From the NCBI GenBank assembly GCA_900315315.1, contig OMYT01000009.1, forward strand, positions 1-64,000: a stretch of 64,000 nucleotides of DNA, in the 5' to 3' direction. Numbering within the stretch: position 1 is the stretch's first letter; each line of letters begins with the position of its first letter. Below the pieces are notes generated by a model. The model was not told the origin of the DNA, searched no databases, and saw only the letters and a list, made by a program, of their open reading frames with translations. The DNA is from an uncultured Eubacteriales bacterium. GTDB taxonomy: Bacteria > Bacillota > Clostridia > Christensenellales > Aristaeellaceae. Shown piece after piece: positions 25,915-34,525 of the stretch. The position numbers and the translations under genes are program-made.

Positions 25915-26211
25915 ATGACAATCACGAAAACCCAGGAAGGAACCACCCTGACGGTGGCGGTGGAAGGACGGCTGGACACGATCAACGCGCCGAAGCTGGA
26001 GGGCGAACTGCGTACGTCTGTCAAGGGCGTTGAGACGCTGATCTTTGACCTGAGCGAACTGGTCTACATCTCCTCCACGGGGCTGCGGGTGCTGCTGTCG
26101 GCCCAGAAGGTGATGAGCCGCCAGGGAACGATGATTATCCGGAACGTCAGGCCGAATATCATGAGCATTTTCGAAATGACCGGCTTTACGGACCTGACGA
26201 CCATAGAGTGA
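25915..26211 (+). CDS. STAS-domain anti-sigma factor antagonist, second copy
   Basis: A 98-residue STAS protein, paralogous to the gene 20 bases upstream. Its phosphorylation loop is LVYISSTGLRVLLSAQ and its substrate strand TLIFDLS. Both copies keep the serine and flanking residues, so both may act. Two antagonists served by one phosphatase could give graded or two-target control. A weak GAAGGGAG site precedes the ATG at 25915. The stop overlaps the start region of the phosphatase gene. Confidence 0.9.
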   Translation: MTITKTQEGTTLTVAVEGRLDTINAPKLEGELRTSVKGVETLIFDLSELVYISSTGLRVLLSAQKVMSRQGTMIIRNVRPNIMSIFEMTGFTDLTTIE

Positions 26212-26219
26212 GGGACAGG

Positions 26220-28067
26220 ATGCAGAACACAGGGAAAAAGACCATTTCCCGCAGCTTTCTGACGGGCCTGCTGATCATTGTGCTGATCGGCTTTATCGCT
26301 TCCATCGGGTTCTCGTGGATGCTGCAGACGCGGCTGTCTAACGAGAACGCGGCGGAACTGCTGCGGATCAACATCAAGGACGTGAAGCTGGATATCCTGG
26401 ACGCGAGCGACAAGAACCTGCTGGAGCTGGCGCACGAGGTCGCGGATTCGCTGGACAACGGGCTGAGCACATCGCCCGAACGGCTGGCGGAACTGATGAA
26501 GCAGTATGACGTGTCGGAAATCGATTTGGTGAACGCTGACGGGATCATTGTCGGCTGCACGAATCCGGAATTTGTCGGATTCGATATGAAAAGCGGGGAA
26601 CAATCGGCCGAATTCATGGCACTGGCGGACGGAAGGACAAAGGAGGTCGTGCAGAACTATCAGCCGATTTCCTACGACGCCTCCATCTCCCGGAAATACG
26701 GCGGGGTTGCCATCGACGGCGGTTTTCTCCAGGTGGGGTACGACGCGGCGCGGTTCCAGAAGGACGTGGACCGGGCAATGGTGGGCCTGACCCACAACTG
26801 GCATGTGGGGCGGGGCGGCTTTGTGCTGATCAGCGACCGGGACCGGACCATTGTCAGCGATCCCTTCCGGAACGAAGGGAAGAACCTGGAGATTACCGGG
26901 CTGCGGATTGATACGGACACGATGCCGGAGGATCAGATTTTCCAACAGACGGTGTACGACATTCCCTGCAGCTGCCTGTACGGCTTTTCCGAGGGATATC
27001 TGATCGTATCGGTGATCCCGGAGAACGAGATCGTGATGCAGCGGGACACGTCGGTGACGCTGAGCTCGGCGCTGATGATCATGATTTTTATCGCGCTGTT
27101 CGTGATGATCTACCTGCTGGTCCGGAAACTGGTGGTCCGCAATATCAACCGGGTCAACGACTCCCTGTCCCGCATTACGGAGGGTAACCTGGACGAAGTG
27201 GTGGACGTGCGCAGCAACACGGAGTTTTCCTCCTTGTCGGATGATATCAACGCGACAGTGAGCACGCTGAAGCAGTATATCGCGGCGGCGGCTTCCCGGA
27301 TCGACGAGGAACTGGCTTTTGCGAAGAACATCCAGCAGAGCGCACTGCCGAGCGTGTTCCCGCCTTATCCGGACCGGAAGGACTTCAGTCTCTACGCCTC
27401 CATGGATACGGCGAAGGAGGTTGGCGGGGATTTCTACGATTTCTACCTGCTGGATGAGAACCGGCTGGGTTTCCTGATCGCGGACGTCAGCGGCAAAGGG
27501 ATTCCCTCCGCGATGTTCATGATGACCGGGAAAACGCTGATCCACGACTACGCCGAGCGCGGGGATGCGCCGTCCGACGTTTTCCGCAACGCCAACGTCA
27601 TGCTGTGCCAGGGCAACGACGCGGAGATGTTCATCACCGCGTGGATGGGTTTCCTGGAAACGGAGACCGGGCTGGTGCGTTTCGTTAACGCGGGGCATAA
27701 TCCGCCGGTGCTGATTCGCGGCGGAAAAGCGGAATTTATCCAGCAGCGGGCCAACGTCATGCTGGCTGCGGCGGAAGGCGTGCGGTACCGGGAGCAGACG
27801 TTGCAGATGGAACCGGGCGATTTCCTGTACCTGTATACCGACGGGGTGACCGAGGCGACCGACAACACCGAGGAGCTGTACGATAACGACCGGCTGCTGG
27901 CCGTGCTGAGCCGGGATTACGGAACCGGCGCGGAAGCCTGCGAGGCGATGTGCCGGGCGGTGAAGGAAGATATTGACCGGTTCGTGGGCGATGCGCCGCA
28001 GTTTGACGATATCACGATGCTGTGCCTGTATTACGCGGGGAAGAACAATGAGCAGAACGATGGATGA
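26220..28067 (+). CDS. Membrane-bound SpoIIE-type PP2C serine phosphatase with sensor domain
   Basis: A 615-residue protein with a transmembrane helix at residues 10-30, an extracytoplasmic region to about 275 that looks like a Cache-type sensor (YDVSEIDLVNADGIIVGC, HNWHVGRGGFVLISDRD), a second helix at about 285-305, a HAMP-like linker (VVRNINRVNDSLSRITEGNLDEV) and a C-terminal PP2C/SpoIIE domain. Metal-binding aspartates are visible in KEVGGDFYDFY (Asp404, Asp407), LIADVSGKGIPSAMFM, YTDGVTEA and FDDITML. It should dephosphorylate the two STAS proteins in response to an outside signal. ATG at 26220 is preferred (GAGGGACAGG just upstream); the GTG at 26208 overlaps the previous gene. It sits in the export operon. 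Confidence 0.88.
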   Translation: MQNTGKKTISRSFLTGLLIIVLIGFIASIGFSWMLQTRLSNENAAELLRINIKDVKLDILDASDKNLLELAHEVADSLDNGLSTSPERLAELMKQYDVSEIDLVNADGIIVGCTNPEFVGFDMKSGEQSAEFMALADGRTKEVVQNYQPISYDASISRKYGGVAIDGGFLQVGYDAARFQKDVDRAMVGLTHNWHVGRGGFVLISDRDRTIVSDPFRNEGKNLEITGLRIDTDTMPEDQIFQQTVYDIPCSCLYGFSEGYLIVSVIPENEIVMQRDTSVTLSSALMIMIFIALFVMIYLLVRKLVVRNINRVNDSLSRITEGNLDEVVDVRSNTEFSSLSDDINATVSTLKQYIAAAASRIDEELAFAKNIQQSALPSVFPPYPDRKDFSLYASMDTAKEVGGDFYDFYLLDENRLGFLIADVSGKGIPSAMFMMTGKTLIHDYAERGDAPSDVFRNANVMLCQGNDAEMFITAWMGFLETETGLVRFVNAGHNPPVLIRGGKAEFIQQRANVMLAAAEGVRYREQTLQMEPGDFLYLYTDGVTEATDNTEELYDNDRLLAVLSRDYGTGAEACEAMCRAVKEDIDRFVGDAPQFDDITMLCLYYAGKNNEQNDG

Positions 28068-28470
28068 GATTACGGTGGAAGCCGTTATCGACAACCTGGA
28101 GCGGGTGACGGTGTTTGTGGACAGCCGGCTGGAAGCACTGGACTGCCCCGCGGATGCCCAGTTCCAGATTGAGGTGGCGATGGAGGAACTGTTTACCAAC
28201 ATCGCCAACTATGCCTACGCCCCGGGAACCGGATCCGTTACGGTCCGGGCGGAGGGGGAACCACGGGCGATTGCCCTGACCTTCATCGACAGCGGCGTTC
28301 CCTATGACCCGCTGGCGAAGGAAGACCCGGATCTTACACTGTCGCTGGAGGAGAGGCCGATCGGCGGGCTGGGGGTATACATGGCCAGGCAGTGCATGGA
28401 CGAGATGATCTACCGGCGGGAGGATGGGAGGAATGTGACGACCATCCGGAAGAAATGGGAATCAGAGTGA
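28048..28470 (+). CDS. RsbW/SpoIIAB-like anti-sigma serine kinase
   Basis: A 140-residue HATPase_c protein of the RsbW/SpoIIAB group. The N-box VAMEELFTNIANYAY (around residue 45), the G1 box FIDSGVPYDPLA and the G2-like loop RPIGGLGVYMARQCMDE are present, ending in the strand NVTTIRKKW. Such kinases phosphorylate STAS antagonists and bind sigma factors or other targets. The ATG at 28048 overlaps the phosphatase gene by 20 bases; the longer frame from 27973 translates a shadow of the phosphatase. No sigma factor gene is nearby, so the kinase's target lies elsewhere or is not a sigma factor. The final codons and stop lie in a CAGAGTGAAGAGTGGAGAG repeat. Confidence 0.88.
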   Translation: MSRTMDEITVEAVIDNLERVTVFVDSRLEALDCPADAQFQIEVAMEELFTNIANYAYAPGTGSVTVRAEGEPRAIALTFIDSGVPYDPLAKEDPDLTLSLEERPIGGLGVYMARQCMDEMIYRREDGRNVTTIRKKWESE

Positions 28471-28481
28471 AGAGTGGAGAG
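28463..28481. repeat. Gene-end microrepeat, copy 1
   Basis: The 19 bases CAGAGTGAAGAGTGGAGAG overlap the last codons and stop of the kinase gene. The same 19 bases occur at 34442-34460, and a relative at 37334. Confidence 0.75.
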
Positions 28482-28539
28482 GGTCATTCGGAATTCGGAA
28501 TGGAAATCGGTTAACGGTCAGAAAATACGAGGAGGAAAG

Positions 28540-29772
28540 ATGATGAAAAAGGTTCTTTTGGTTGTGGTGAGCATCTGTCTGTGCCTGGCTGTTTTCGGGA
28601 CGGCGGCACTGGGCGGGACGGCTGCGGCGGAGAAAACCGAGGAAGAATTGCTCCAGGCGGCTGAAGACGCCTGCAAGGCAAAGGACTATGCGAAGATGCT
28701 GGAATACTATGAGCAGGCCGCGGAGCAGGGCAGCTCGGAGGCGCTCCGCCAGATTGGCGTCTCGTACGTCAGCGGAGAAGGCGTGGAGCAGAACTATGAG
28801 AAGGCGATGGAATACCTGCAGAAAGCCGTGGATCTGGGCGCGGCAAAAGCCCTGAGGAATATCGGCCAGATGTATCAGAAAGGGTTGGGCGTGGAGCAGT
28901 CCGGCGAAAAGGCGCTGGAATACTATCAGAAGGGTGTGGAGCTGGGAGACGCTGAAGCCCTGAGCGCCATCGGTTCGCTGTATTTTTACGGCGATGGTAT
29001 CGAACAGGATTACGCCAAAGCGCTGGAATACTGGGAGAAAGCGGCGGAGATGGGTTCGGGACAGGGGTATTACTCCCTTGGATTCATGTACGGCGCCGGT
29101 CTGGGCGTGGAGAAATCCCTCGAAAAGGCGAAGGAATATTATCTGCTGGCGGCAGACCACGGAGACGTCATGGCCTGGAGCGTGCTGGGCAATATGAGCC
29201 TGTACGGCGAAGCCGGGGAACAGGACTACGGGAAAGCGCTGGAATACTATCTGAAGGCCGCGGACGCGGGTGATCCGAACGGCATGTACGACGTGGGCAT
29301 GATGTACTATTACGGATACGGGACAGAGAAAGACGTCGGGAAAGCGGTCGAATACTATCAGAAGGCCGCGGACCAGGGCAATTCCTACGCATTGAGCGCC
29401 CTTGGCTATTTGTACGAGGAAGGCGAAGGCGTAGAACAGGACATGGAAAAGGCCGTGGCATACTATCAGAAGGCCGTGGACCTGGGCAATCCCTATGCGA
29501 TGAGCGAACTGGGCGCTATGTACGCGGAAGGCAAGGGCGTAGCGCAGGACTGGGGAAAGGCACTTGAATACGTGCAGCAGGCCGCGGATCTGGGAGTCGC
29601 GGAGGCATATACCTTCCTGGGTGATTTCTACAGCACAGGCTCAGGCGTGGCGCAGGATCAGGAGAAGGCGGCGGAATACTACCGGAAGGCGGTGGAACTG
29701 GGGGATGAGAAAGCGGCCGAAAAACTGAAGACCCTGACCGAAGAAGGACAGGCCGGGGAAGAGAAGGAATGA
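28540..29772 (+). CDS. Exported Sel1-repeat protein
   Basis: A 410-residue protein with a signal peptide (MMKKVLLVVVSICLCLAVFGTAALGG, cleaved near residue 30) and then nine to ten tandem Sel1-like (TPR-related) repeats of 36 residues of the form A-x-x-x-L-G-x-x-Y-x-x-G-x-G-V-E-Q-D-x-x-K-A-x-x-Y-Y-x-K-A-A-D-x-G. These alpha-solenoids bind partner proteins. Outside the membrane it might scaffold a surface complex or the neighbouring sensor phosphatase, but there is no direct evidence. The ATG at 28540 has ACGAGGAGGAAAG just upstream. It follows the kinase gene after a repeat-containing 70-base gap and precedes the frr promoter. Confidence 0.88.
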   Translation: MMKKVLLVVVSICLCLAVFGTAALGGTAAAEKTEEELLQAAEDACKAKDYAKMLEYYEQAAEQGSSEALRQIGVSYVSGEGVEQNYEKAMEYLQKAVDLGAAKALRNIGQMYQKGLGVEQSGEKALEYYQKGVELGDAEALSAIGSLYFYGDGIEQDYAKALEYWEKAAEMGSGQGYYSLGFMYGAGLGVEKSLEKAKEYYLLAADHGDVMAWSVLGNMSLYGEAGEQDYGKALEYYLKAADAGDPNGMYDVGMMYYYGYGTEKDVGKAVEYYQKAADQGNSYALSALGYLYEEGEGVEQDMEKAVAYYQKAVDLGNPYAMSELGAMYAEGKGVAQDWGKALEYVQQAADLGVAEAYTFLGDFYSTGSGVAQDQEKAAEYYRKAVELGDEKAAEKLKTLTEEGQAGEEKE

Positions 29773-29782
29773 AGATTTTCTG

Positions 29783-29811
29783 TTGCCAGAAACCCGGAAA
29801 AACGGTATAAT
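29783..29811 (+). promoter_or_regulatory. Promoter of the frr-uppS operon
   Basis: TTGCCA (29783-29788) and a perfect TATAAT (29806-29811), 17 bases apart, 45 bases before the frr start codon. Confidence 0.85.
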
Positions 29812-29855
29812 AGCGGCAGTATTTTACGGAGACGAAACTGAGGAGGGAACGATAT

Positions 29856-30413
29856 ATGTTACAGGATGTTCTGGATACGGCGAAAGAGAAAATGAAAAAA
29901 TCCTGCGCGGTGTATGAGCAGAACCTGATGGGCCTGCGGGCCGGCCGTGCGAATCCGCAGCTGCTGGACCGGATCCTGGTGGACTATTACGGAACGCCGA
30001 CCCCGATCAACCAGATCGGCAACATTTCCTCACCGGAGCCCCGGCTGCTGGTGATCGCCCCGTGGGAGGCGAAGATGATTCCGCAGGTGGAAAAGGCCAT
30101 CCAGAAGAGCGACCTGGGCCTGAATCCCTCCAACGACGGAAAGATCATCCGCCTGGTGTTTCCGGAGCTGAACGAAGAGCGCCGCAAGGAGCTGACCAAG
30201 GTGGCATCCAAGGGCGCGGAAGAAACCAAGGTCGCGATCCGCTCCATCCGGCGGGACGCTATCGAGCAGATCAAAAAGATGAAGAAGAACAGCGAGATCA
30301 CCGAAGACGACCAGCGGGACGCCGAAGAGGATATGCAGAAGATTACCGACAAGGCGATCAAGGAAGTCGACGAGATCTACGCCAAGAAAGAAAAGGAAAT
30401 CATGGAAGTCTGA
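29856..30413 (+). CDS. frr: Ribosome recycling factor
   Basis: The 185-residue product is full length for RRF, which with EF-G splits post-termination ribosomes. Conserved elements are the N-terminal helix leading to LMGLRAGRANPQLLDRI, the domain II strand YYGTPTPINQIGNIS, then EPRLLVIAPWE, IQKSDLGLNPSNDG, IRLVFPELNEERRKEL and the final helix AEEDMQKITDKAIKEVDEIYAKKEKEIMEV. GAGGAGG precedes the ATG. The gene is first in the operon with uppS; tsf and pyrH, often next to frr, are not present here. Confidence 0.97.
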   Translation: MLQDVLDTAKEKMKKSCAVYEQNLMGLRAGRANPQLLDRILVDYYGTPTPINQIGNISSPEPRLLVIAPWEAKMIPQVEKAIQKSDLGLNPSNDGKIIRLVFPELNEERRKELTKVASKGAEETKVAIRSIRRDAIEQIKKMKKNSEITEDDQRDAEEDMQKITDKAIKEVDEIYAKKEKEIMEV

Positions 30414-30435
30414 CGGTGCGAGTCCGGTCAGAAGC

Positions 30436-30461
30436 AAAACCCGCCGTGAGGCGGGTTTTAG
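30436..30461 (+). terminator. Hairpin between frr and uppS
   Basis: AAAACCCGCC (30436-30445) and GGCGGGTTTT (30450-30459) form a perfect 10-bp stem with a GTGA loop. The T-run is inside the stem, so it may terminate partly and lower uppS expression relative to frr. Confidence 0.65.
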
Positions 30462-30479
30462 CAGTAGAAGGGGAAACAG

Positions 30480-31241
30480 ATGAAACTGAAGACTGCAATG
30501 AACATGGCTCTGAAAAAGGCGCCAAGGACCTCGGATGAATTTGAAAAGCTGCCGAAGCACGTGGCTATCATCATGGACGGGAACGGCCGATGGGCCAAAA
30601 AGCACAAACTGAACGTATCCAGGGGGCACCGGCAGGGGACGGAGACCCTTCGGGAGATCATCCGGCACACGGACGACCTGGGGATCGGGGCGCTGAGCCT
30701 GTATGCTTTCTCAACGGAGAACTGGAATCGGTCGGAGGAGGAAGTGGCGGCGCTGATGCAGCTGATGCTGGATTTCTTCGACTCCGAGATCGACGAGCTG
30801 GACGCGAAGAACGTCCGGATCCTGATCCTCGGCGACAAGGGCCGGCTGCCGGAGAAACAGCGGGAGACGCTGATCGAGGCGGAGAACCGGACGAAGAAGA
30901 ACACCGGACTGAGGCTGAACATCGCCATCAATTACGGCGGACGGGCGGAACTGGTGAAGGCGGCGCAGGAGATCGCCACGCTGGTGCGCAACGGGACGAT
31001 GCGGGAAACGGAGATCACGGAGCAGACGATCGCCGACCATCTGTATACCCGGGGCCAGCCGGACGTGGACCTGTTGATCCGGACCAGCGGAGAGCAGCGG
31101 CTGAGCAATTTCCTGCTGTATCAGAACGCGTATGCGGAATTCGTGTTTCCGGCAGTGCTGTGGCCGGATTTCACGGTGCATGACTATGATGAGGCGCTGG
31201 ACGCGTTTGCGCACAGGAACCGGAGATTCGGCGGCAGATAA
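30480..31241 (+). CDS. uppS: Isoprenyl transferase (undecaprenyl diphosphate synthase)
   Basis: A 253-residue cis-prenyltransferase. The catalytic Asp lies in HVAIIMDGNGRWAKK, followed by RGHRQGTETLREII, SLYAFSTENWNRS, INYGGRAELVKA and the C-terminal substrate motif DLLIRTSGEQRLSNFLLYQNAYAEF. It makes the C55 lipid carrier for peptidoglycan from farnesyl diphosphate and IPP, the latter supplied by the MEP enzymes dxr and ispG downstream. The ATG at 30480 follows AAGGGGAAACAG. An N-terminal extension of about 25 residues before the core is common in this family. Confidence 0.96.
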   Translation: MKLKTAMNMALKKAPRTSDEFEKLPKHVAIIMDGNGRWAKKHKLNVSRGHRQGTETLREIIRHTDDLGIGALSLYAFSTENWNRSEEEVAALMQLMLDFFDSEIDELDAKNVRILILGDKGRLPEKQRETLIEAENRTKKNTGLRLNIAINYGGRAELVKAAQEIATLVRNGTMRETEITEQTIADHLYTRGQPDVDLLIRTSGEQRLSNFLLYQNAYAEFVFPAVLWPDFTVHDYDEALDAFAHRNRRFGGR

Positions 31242-31277
31242 GGGAAAACCGCCGGGCACGGCTGAGGCTTTTTCCGG

Positions 31278-31306
31278 TTGTTATTCGTGGTGATCAATGA
31301 TAAAAT
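31278..31306 (+). promoter_or_regulatory. Promoter of the propeller/HD-GYP gene
   Basis: TTGTTA (31278-31283) and TAAAAT (31301-31306) with a 17-base spacer, so the inserted gene has its own start inside the housekeeping operon. Confidence 0.55.
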
Positions 31307-31382
31307 AAAATGTCTGATTCCTTTTTTTCGGGGCGGCCGGACGAAGTCAGGCGAAATCTGGGACACGGTGGTGAAACGAAGC

Positions 31383-34300
31383 ATGAAGAAACAGTACATC
31401 GGGCTGATTCTGGTTCTTCTTGTGCTGTTTTTTGCATATTCCGCGTATGGGGAGACGGTCAGCATCAACGCATCCGGGGTGCCGAACCTGGCGCTGAGCG
31501 TGGACCCGACGGAGCGGACGGAAGGGTTTTCCGCGATCCTGTACAACAACCCCAACGGGCTGCCGACCTCCGAGGCGAACGCCATCACGGAGACCGGCGA
31601 AGGTTTCATCTGGATCGGGAGCTATGCCGGGCTGATCCGCTACGACGGGAACACGTTCGAGCGGTTTGACTCCACGACGGGCATTGCGAACGTGCGGTGC
31701 CTCTATGTGGACAGTCACGACAGGCTGTGGGTCGGGACGAACGACTCAGGCGTATTCGTCATGGTCCGGGGGGAACTGCGGCAGTGGGACAAGGCGGAGG
31801 GAATGAAATCTTCCAGCATCCGCGCCATTACGGAGGATCCGGACGGGACGGTGTACGTCGGCAGCACGATGGGCATTGCGGTGATCGACGGGGAAATGAA
31901 CCTGAAGACCCTTCCTGACAAAAGGACCGCCTCCGTGACGGTCAAGGACCTGCGGCGGGGCGTGGACGGCCGGACCTGGGGCCTGACGACGAACGGGGAT
32001 ATTTTTACCCTGCGCGGCGGAAGGGTGACCAGTTTCCTTGGACGGGAGGCGATCCAGATCGATGAAGAGGTGCTCTCGATCCTGCCGGACCCGGAGGAGG
32101 CTGACAGCCTGTACATCGGGACGAACAGCGAGCGGATTTACCACGGAAAGCCGGAGGACGGCTTCGCCGCGGCGGAAACGCGGAGCATCGCGCCGCTGTC
32201 GGACACGGAGAACATGGAATACATCGGCGGGCGGATCTGGATCTGCGGCGGGGACGGAATCGGCAGCCTGGACGAAAACGGGTTCCACCGGCTGGAGAAT
32301 GTCCCGATGAACGGCTCCGTGGGCCGGGTGATGACCGACTACGAAGGAAACCTGTGGTTCACCTCGACCCGTCAGGGCGTGATGAAGATCGTGCCGAACC
32401 AGTTTTCGGACTACTTCGCGCTGTGTGGGCTGGAAAGCGAGGTCGTCAACAGCACGTGCAAGATCGGGAACCGGGTATTCATCGCAACGGACACGGGCCT
32501 GATCGTGACCGAAAACGGAGAGAAACTCGAGAGCCTGCCGCTGACAAAGGTGACGACGGCGAGCGGGAAAGAAATCGAAGAAACGGACCTGATTGAATGG
32601 CTGAAGGGCGTGCGGATCCGCTCGGTGATCCGGGACAGCAGGGGACGCGTGTGGATCGCCACCTGGCGGAAGCACGGGCTGCTGCGGTATGAAAACGGCG
32701 ACATCCTGGCCTTTACGCCGGAGGACGGGCTGTTTTCCGACCGGATCCGGACGGTGAGCGAGACCGAGGACGGGCGCATCCTGGTCGCCAACACCGGCGG
32801 GGTCAGCATCATCAAGGGAGACCGGGGCGTCAGCAGTTACGGCGAAGCGCACGGGATCACGCTGACGGAGATCCTGACGGTGACCGAAGGGCTGAACCAT
32901 GACATCATCCTCGGATCGGACGGCGGGGGAATCTTCGCCGTGACCGAAAACGGGACGCGGCCCATCGGCAAGGCGGACGGGCTGAACAGCGAGGTGATCC
33001 TGCGGGTGAAACGCAGCCGGACGCAGGACGTGCTGTGGATCGTGACGAGCAACAGCCTGGCGTACATGACGCCGGACTACAAAGTGACGACGGTGCAGAA
33101 GTTCCCGTATCCGAACAACTACGACCTGTACGAAAACAGCAAGGGTGACGTATGGGTGCTGGCGAGCAACGGTATTTACGTGATTCCGGCGGCGGAGCTG
33201 ATCGCCAACGGGGAAATCGAACCGGTGTTTTACGGAATCCCCAGCGGGCTGCCCTACATCACGACGGCCAACTCCTTCAGCGAACTGACGGAGGACGGGG
33301 ATCTGTACATCGCGGCCTCGGCGGGCGTGGTGAAGGTCAACATCGAGACGCCCTTCGAGGATGTGAACGACCTGAAGGTGACGGTGCCCTTTGTGGACGC
33401 CGACGGGGTCCGGATCTATCCGGACGGGAACGGGGACTTCGTGATCCCCGCCGGGACGCAGAAGCTGACGGTGAGCAGTTTCGTGTTCAACTACAGCCCG
33501 ATGAATCCGCAGGTGAGCTACCGGCTGGAAGGGTTCGACCGGTCGGTCACGACGGTGAACCGGAGCGAACTGACGCCGGTGGACTACACGAACCTGCGGG
33601 GCGGCGACTACCGGTTCGAGATGCAGCTGAAGGACTCCATGGGCCGGGGAAACAAAGAGGTTTCCGTGCGGATCCGGAAGGAAAAGGCGTTCTACGAAGA
33701 GGTATGGTTCTATATCGCGGCGGCGGCCGTGGGCCTATGCCTGATCGGCCTGCTGGCCCGGATGTACACTCGCAGGAAGATGCGCGCGCTGGAGAAAAAG
33801 AATCACGAGACGATGACCTTCGTGAAAGAGATCACGCACAGCTTCGCGAAAGTGGTCGATATGAAGGACAAATACACCAACGGCCACTCCCTGCGGGTGG
33901 CGCAGTATACGGCGAAGCTGGCGAGAGAACTGGGGTACGACGAGGACACGGTCGAGAAATACTACCGGATCGCGCTGCTGCACGATGTGGGTAAGATCGG
34001 CGTGCCGCCGGAAGTGCTGAACAAGCCGGGGAAACTGACGGATGAGGAGTTTGAGATTATCAAGAGCCACACGAGCCAGGGATATGAGGCGCTGAAGGAG
34101 ATCAGCATCATGCCGGAGCTGGCGGTGGGGGCCCAGGCGCACCACGAGCGGCCGGACGGCAAGGGATATCCGAACCACCTGAAGGGCGACGAGATCCCGC
34201 GGGTGGCGCAGATCATCGCGGTGGCGGACTGCTTCGACGCGATGTACTCCAACCGGCCGTACCGGGACCGGATGAACTTCGACAAGGCGGTCAGCATCAT

Positions 34301-34463
34301 CCGGGAAGTGAGCGGAACACAGCTGACGGCGGACGTGGTGGACGCGTTCCTGCGGCTGGTGGAAAAAGGTGAGTTCCGGGCGCCGGACGACACCGGCGGC
34401 GGGACGACGGAGAATATTGATAACATCCACAAGGCGCAGAACAGAGTGAAGAGTGGAGAGTGA
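31383..34463 (+). CDS. Two-component-propeller sensor fused to an HD-GYP phosphodiesterase domain
   Basis: A 1026-residue membrane protein. A signal peptide (MKKQYIGLILVLLVLFFAYSAYG) is followed by two seven-bladed Reg_prop-type propellers (about residues 40-640), with blade motifs such as GEGFIWIGSYAGLIRYDG, DRLWVGTNDSGVF and GRVWIATWRKHGLLRYENG. Next come a Y_Y_Y Ig-like domain (YRLEGFDRS ... YTNLRGGDYRFEMQLKD), a transmembrane helix and a cytoplasmic HD-GYP domain. HD is at 867-868 (LLHDVGKIG) and GYP at 928-930 (RPDGKGYPNHL), so the c-di-GMP phosphodiesterase site looks intact. Propeller sensors of this kind usually carry histidine kinases and sense glycans. The start at 31383 fits the signal peptide although the ribosome site is weak. 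The last residues and stop come from a microrepeat. Confidence 0.9.
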   Translation: MKKQYIGLILVLLVLFFAYSAYGETVSINASGVPNLALSVDPTERTEGFSAILYNNPNGLPTSEANAITETGEGFIWIGSYAGLIRYDGNTFERFDSTTGIANVRCLYVDSHDRLWVGTNDSGVFVMVRGELRQWDKAEGMKSSSIRAITEDPDGTVYVGSTMGIAVIDGEMNLKTLPDKRTASVTVKDLRRGVDGRTWGLTTNGDIFTLRGGRVTSFLGREAIQIDEEVLSILPDPEEADSLYIGTNSERIYHGKPEDGFAAAETRSIAPLSDTENMEYIGGRIWICGGDGIGSLDENGFHRLENVPMNGSVGRVMTDYEGNLWFTSTRQGVMKIVPNQFSDYFALCGLESEVVNSTCKIGNRVFIATDTGLIVTENGEKLESLPLTKVTTASGKEIEETDLIEWLKGVRIRSVIRDSRGRVWIATWRKHGLLRYENGDILAFTPEDGLFSDRIRTVSETEDGRILVANTGGVSIIKGDRGVSSYGEAHGITLTEILTVTEGLNHDIILGSDGGGIFAVTENGTRPIGKADGLNSEVILRVKRSRTQDVLWIVTSNSLAYMTPDYKVTTVQKFPYPNNYDLYENSKGDVWVLASNGIYVIPAAELIANGEIEPVFYGIPSGLPYITTANSFSELTEDGDLYIAASAGVVKVNIETPFEDVNDLKVTVPFVDADGVRIYPDGNGDFVIPAGTQKLTVSSFVFNYSPMNPQVSYRLEGFDRSVTTVNRSELTPVDYTNLRGGDYRFEMQLKDSMGRGNKEVSVRIRKEKAFYEEVWFYIAAAAVGLCLIGLLARMYTRRKMRALEKKNHETMTFVKEITHSFAKVVDMKDKYTNGHSLRVAQYTAKLARELGYDEDTVEKYYRIALLHDVGKIGVPPEVLNKPGKLTDEEFEIIKSHTSQGYEALKEISIMPELAVGAQAHHERPDGKGYPNHLKGDEIPRVAQIIAVADCFDAMYSNRPYRDRMNFDKAVSIIREVSGTQLTADVVDAFLRLVEKGEFRAPDDTGGGTTENIDNIHKAQNRVKSGE

Positions 34464-34507
34464 AGATTATTTAACTCCACTCTCCACTCTCCAAACTCCA
34501 CTCTTTG
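34442..34507. repeat. Gene-end microrepeat, copy 2, with inverted partner
   Basis: CAGAGTGAAGAGTGGAGAG (34442-34460) is identical to the copy at 28463 and again supplies the last codons of the gene. It is followed by its inverse: AGAGTGGAGAGT (34450-34461) pairs perfectly with ACTCTCCACTCT (34479-34490), and further ACTCCACTCTTT follows. The hairpin could act as a terminator for the HD-GYP gene. Confidence 0.7.
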
Positions 34508-34525
34508 AATAGGGAAAGGCAGCGA

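Noticed and set aside
26064..28208. 714-residue minus-strand open frame opposite the SpoIIE phosphatase
   Set aside because: Antisense shadow of a domain-complete gene, with low-complexity composition and no ribosome site.
29783..29855. Riboswitch or leader control of frr
   Set aside because: The leader from the clear promoter to the ATG is only about 40 bases and shows no stable stem.
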